From contig NC_014934.1 of assembly GCF_000186265.1 (NCBI RefSeq), positions 186,001 to 250,000 on the forward strand: DNA of 64,000 nucleotides, given 5' to 3'. Every line of letters starts with the position of its first letter. Position 1 is the stretch's first letter. Shown here one piece after another: positions 63,254 through 64,000 of this stretch. This DNA comes from Cellulophaga algicola DSM 14237 (lineage in GTDB: Bacteria > Bacteroidota > Bacteroidia > Flavobacteriales > Flavobacteriaceae). Below the pieces are notes generated by a model. That model saw only the letters and a list, made by a program, of their open reading frames with translations, was not told the DNA's origin and made no database searches. The position numbers and the translations under genes are program-made.

Positions 63254-63882
63254 AATATTTAAAAAGACACATATGAAAATTAAATACATTGCGCAGGAAA
63301 AGTCGATAGAAATAAATGACGGACTCAAAACGTCTTATCTAATAATTGGTTTTTTAATGCTCTTAAATATATTCAATGCAGTAATTAACTTGTATAAAAT
63401 AAAAGATGGAGAATTGAATATGATTGGTTACATATGGATTTTCGTAGGTGCTATATCAATTGGAGCAGTAGTTTATGTGCTGTTAAAAAAGACAACACTC
63501 AAAAAAATACCATTGGACCAAATAAAACGGTTAAAAGAAAAACAAATTTTGGGAAGAAAAAGATTCAGTTTGGAATTGCAGAACGGAAAATTACGGGATT
63601 TGATAAAACTAGGTACGCAATCAGATATAAAGGAATTGAAAAAAATGTTTAACGATATCGGAATTGAAACTGATTAACCGAAAAAAAACATTTGCTAACA
63701 AAACCTATAAACAATACGGGCTTAGGTTTTAAACGCTAAGGTCTGTGTATATTTATAAGGTCGCGAAATCTTTGGGATTTCGCTTTGACATCAAAAAAGA
63801 AAAAACAAAACCAAAAGATTTCGCTAAGTGCGTGGCGGAAAGCAAACGCTAGTTTGCTCCCGTACTGTTCATAGCTCAAGCG
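63248..63882 (+). repeat. Cassette 14: second copy of cassette 12
   Basis: Same unit as 53107-53741 apart from one silent base. The copies flank cassette 13, so recombination between them would remove the whole RM cassette as a 10,141-bp circle. Confidence 0.9.
63273..63677 (+). CDS. Cassette 14: unknown membrane protein (second copy)
   Basis: 134 residues, same protein as at 53132-53536: two TM helices and a basic tail. Function unknown. Confidence 0.7.
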   Translation: MKIKYIAQEKSIEINDGLKTSYLIIGFLMLLNIFNAVINLYKIKDGELNMIGYIWIFVGAISIGAVVYVLLKKTTLKKIPLDQIKRLKEKQILGRKRFSLELQNGKLRDLIKLGTQSDIKELKKMFNDIGIETD

Positions 63883-63888
63883 TTGTGA
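63694..63888 (+). repeat. attC-like site 15 (ends cassette 14)
   Basis: Same as site 13 up to the cut point, then GCG^TTGTG, again showing that divergence between duplicated units begins exactly after the G. Confidence 0.9.
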
Positions 63889-64000
63889 TGCCATTTGCAA
63901 TACCGCTAAGACATTTTTTTAAAGTTTATGTGAAAAGGTTTATGAATAAAGAAATGGGAGATCTCCTATTTTGTTAGTTATAAATTACAGCCTTTAGGAT
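63883..64000 (+). other. Start of cassette 15 (cut by the window) or right flank of the array
   Basis: 118 bp beginning TTGTGATGCCATTTG. No open frame of note. AGGAGATCTCC-type palindrome around 63957-63966 (GGAGATCTCC). If it is a cassette, its closing site should open with a box like ATCACAAC beyond the window. Confidence 0.35.

Larger units (their letters stand above)
33674..64000 (+). mobile_element. Integron-type gene cassette array (16 units, last one cut)
   Basis: Units run head to tail, each made of gene(s) followed by an attC-like palindrome. Unit borders (first base to last base): 0, 33674-34507; 1, 34508-35187; 2, 35188-38736; 3, 38737-40871; 4, 40872-41596; 5, 41597-42276; 6, 42277-42987; 7, 42988-43943; 8, 43944-44642; 9, 44643-50043; 10, 50044-51885; 11, 51886-53106; 12, 53107-53741; 13, 53742-63247; 14, 63248-63882; 15, 63883 onward. 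Every border is G^TT. The first bases of each unit are complementary to the R''-like box that opens the site at its own end (for example TTGTAAGC at 40872 and GCTTACAA at 41405), which is the rule for cassettes excised as circles at attC. No integrase gene is in the window. Units 2, 9 and 13 are far larger than ordinary integron cassettes. Confidence 0.85.

Noticed and set aside
33674..63888. CRISPR array as explanation of the spaced repeats
   Set aside because: The repeats are long palindromes of 130-200 bp with variable loops, and the intervals are genes of 0.6-9.5 kb; no short identical repeats with equal spacers and no cas genes.
34315..63888. The palindromes as simple transcription terminators or REP elements
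   Set aside because: They lack T tracts at a fixed position, have strict G^TT borders, and their outer box is matched to the start of the upstream gene unit, which terminators or REPs would not show.
33674..64000. Prophage or integrative conjugative element
   Set aside because: No phage structural, conjugation, relaxase or integrase genes are present; the cargo is separated by recombination sites.
1..64000. rRNA or tRNA genes
   Set aside because: I looked in the gaps between genes, including the left border of the array where a tRNA attachment site might be expected, and saw no tRNA-like cloverleaf or rRNA sequence.

Overview
The window reads as a chromosome segment of a marine-type flavobacterium (Bacteroidota, Flavobacteriia). 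The evidence is low G+C content, -7 elements of the TAnnTTTG type with little Shine-Dalgarno signal, a TonB-dependent receptor with a carboxypeptidase-like N-terminal domain, LytS/LytTR signalling with 2TM-domain proteins, many SCxx-type lipoprotein leaders, DUF2490 and DUF547 proteins and TIGR04283-type glycosyltransferases. I cannot name the genus.

Positions 1-33,450 are ordinary core chromosome. In order: a large secreted BNR/Asp-box protein, a DUF2490 protein, YceI-like and Cu/Zn-SOD lipoproteins, an ECF sigma/anti-sigma pair, a two-domain VOC protein with a family 2 glycosyltransferase, a DUF547 protein with an MMPL/RND exporter, a D15-type barrel protein, a minus-strand operon (two DUF4331-type proteins, a TPR lipoprotein, a TonB-dependent receptor), a LETM1-like protein, a LytS/2TM/LytTR operon with one 2TM gene broken by a single stop codon, a second kinase/regulator pair, an Lrp-type regulator divergent from metE, a FAD oxidoreductase, a pseudouridine synthase, a DEAD-box helicase and an ssb gene.

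From 33,674 to the end (about 30.3 kb) the sequence changes completely. It is a head-to-tail array of sixteen units (0 to 15, the last one cut by the window end), separated by fifteen imperfect palindromes of about 130-200 bp. These have the hallmarks of integron attC sites. Each ends in CG^TT, where the next unit starts. Each begins with a box complementary to the first 7-10 bases of its own unit. The palindrome arms covary between sites and carry mismatches at two fixed positions that are A/C on the top strand but G/T wobbles on the bottom strand, the strand that folds in integron recombination. The recognised host genes all read left to right with the site at their 3' end. No integron integrase or other tyrosine recombinase is present in the window, so this is either an integrase-less cassette cluster or one whose integrase lies elsewhere.

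The cargo is largely anti-phage or DNA-modifying in character: a type IIG restriction-modification enzyme, a PD-(D/E)XK-like protein, an EVE-HNH nuclease, a NERD-helicase with a TPR/cold-shock-like partner, a lone barstar, and a single 9.5-kb cassette with a complete type I RM operon plus an AAA ATPase/HNH pair. The three largest defence cassettes (units 2, 9 and 13) are each bracketed at start and end by a second hairpin family (CACATTT opposite AAAAGAG) that is rich in a GCCAACGC motif. Small membrane-protein and unknown cassettes fill the rest, and two of them occur twice. An IS200-like and an IS1595-like element have inserted into units 9 and 10. The working picture is a flavobacterial integron-type defence island with unusually long attC sites and unusually large cassettes.
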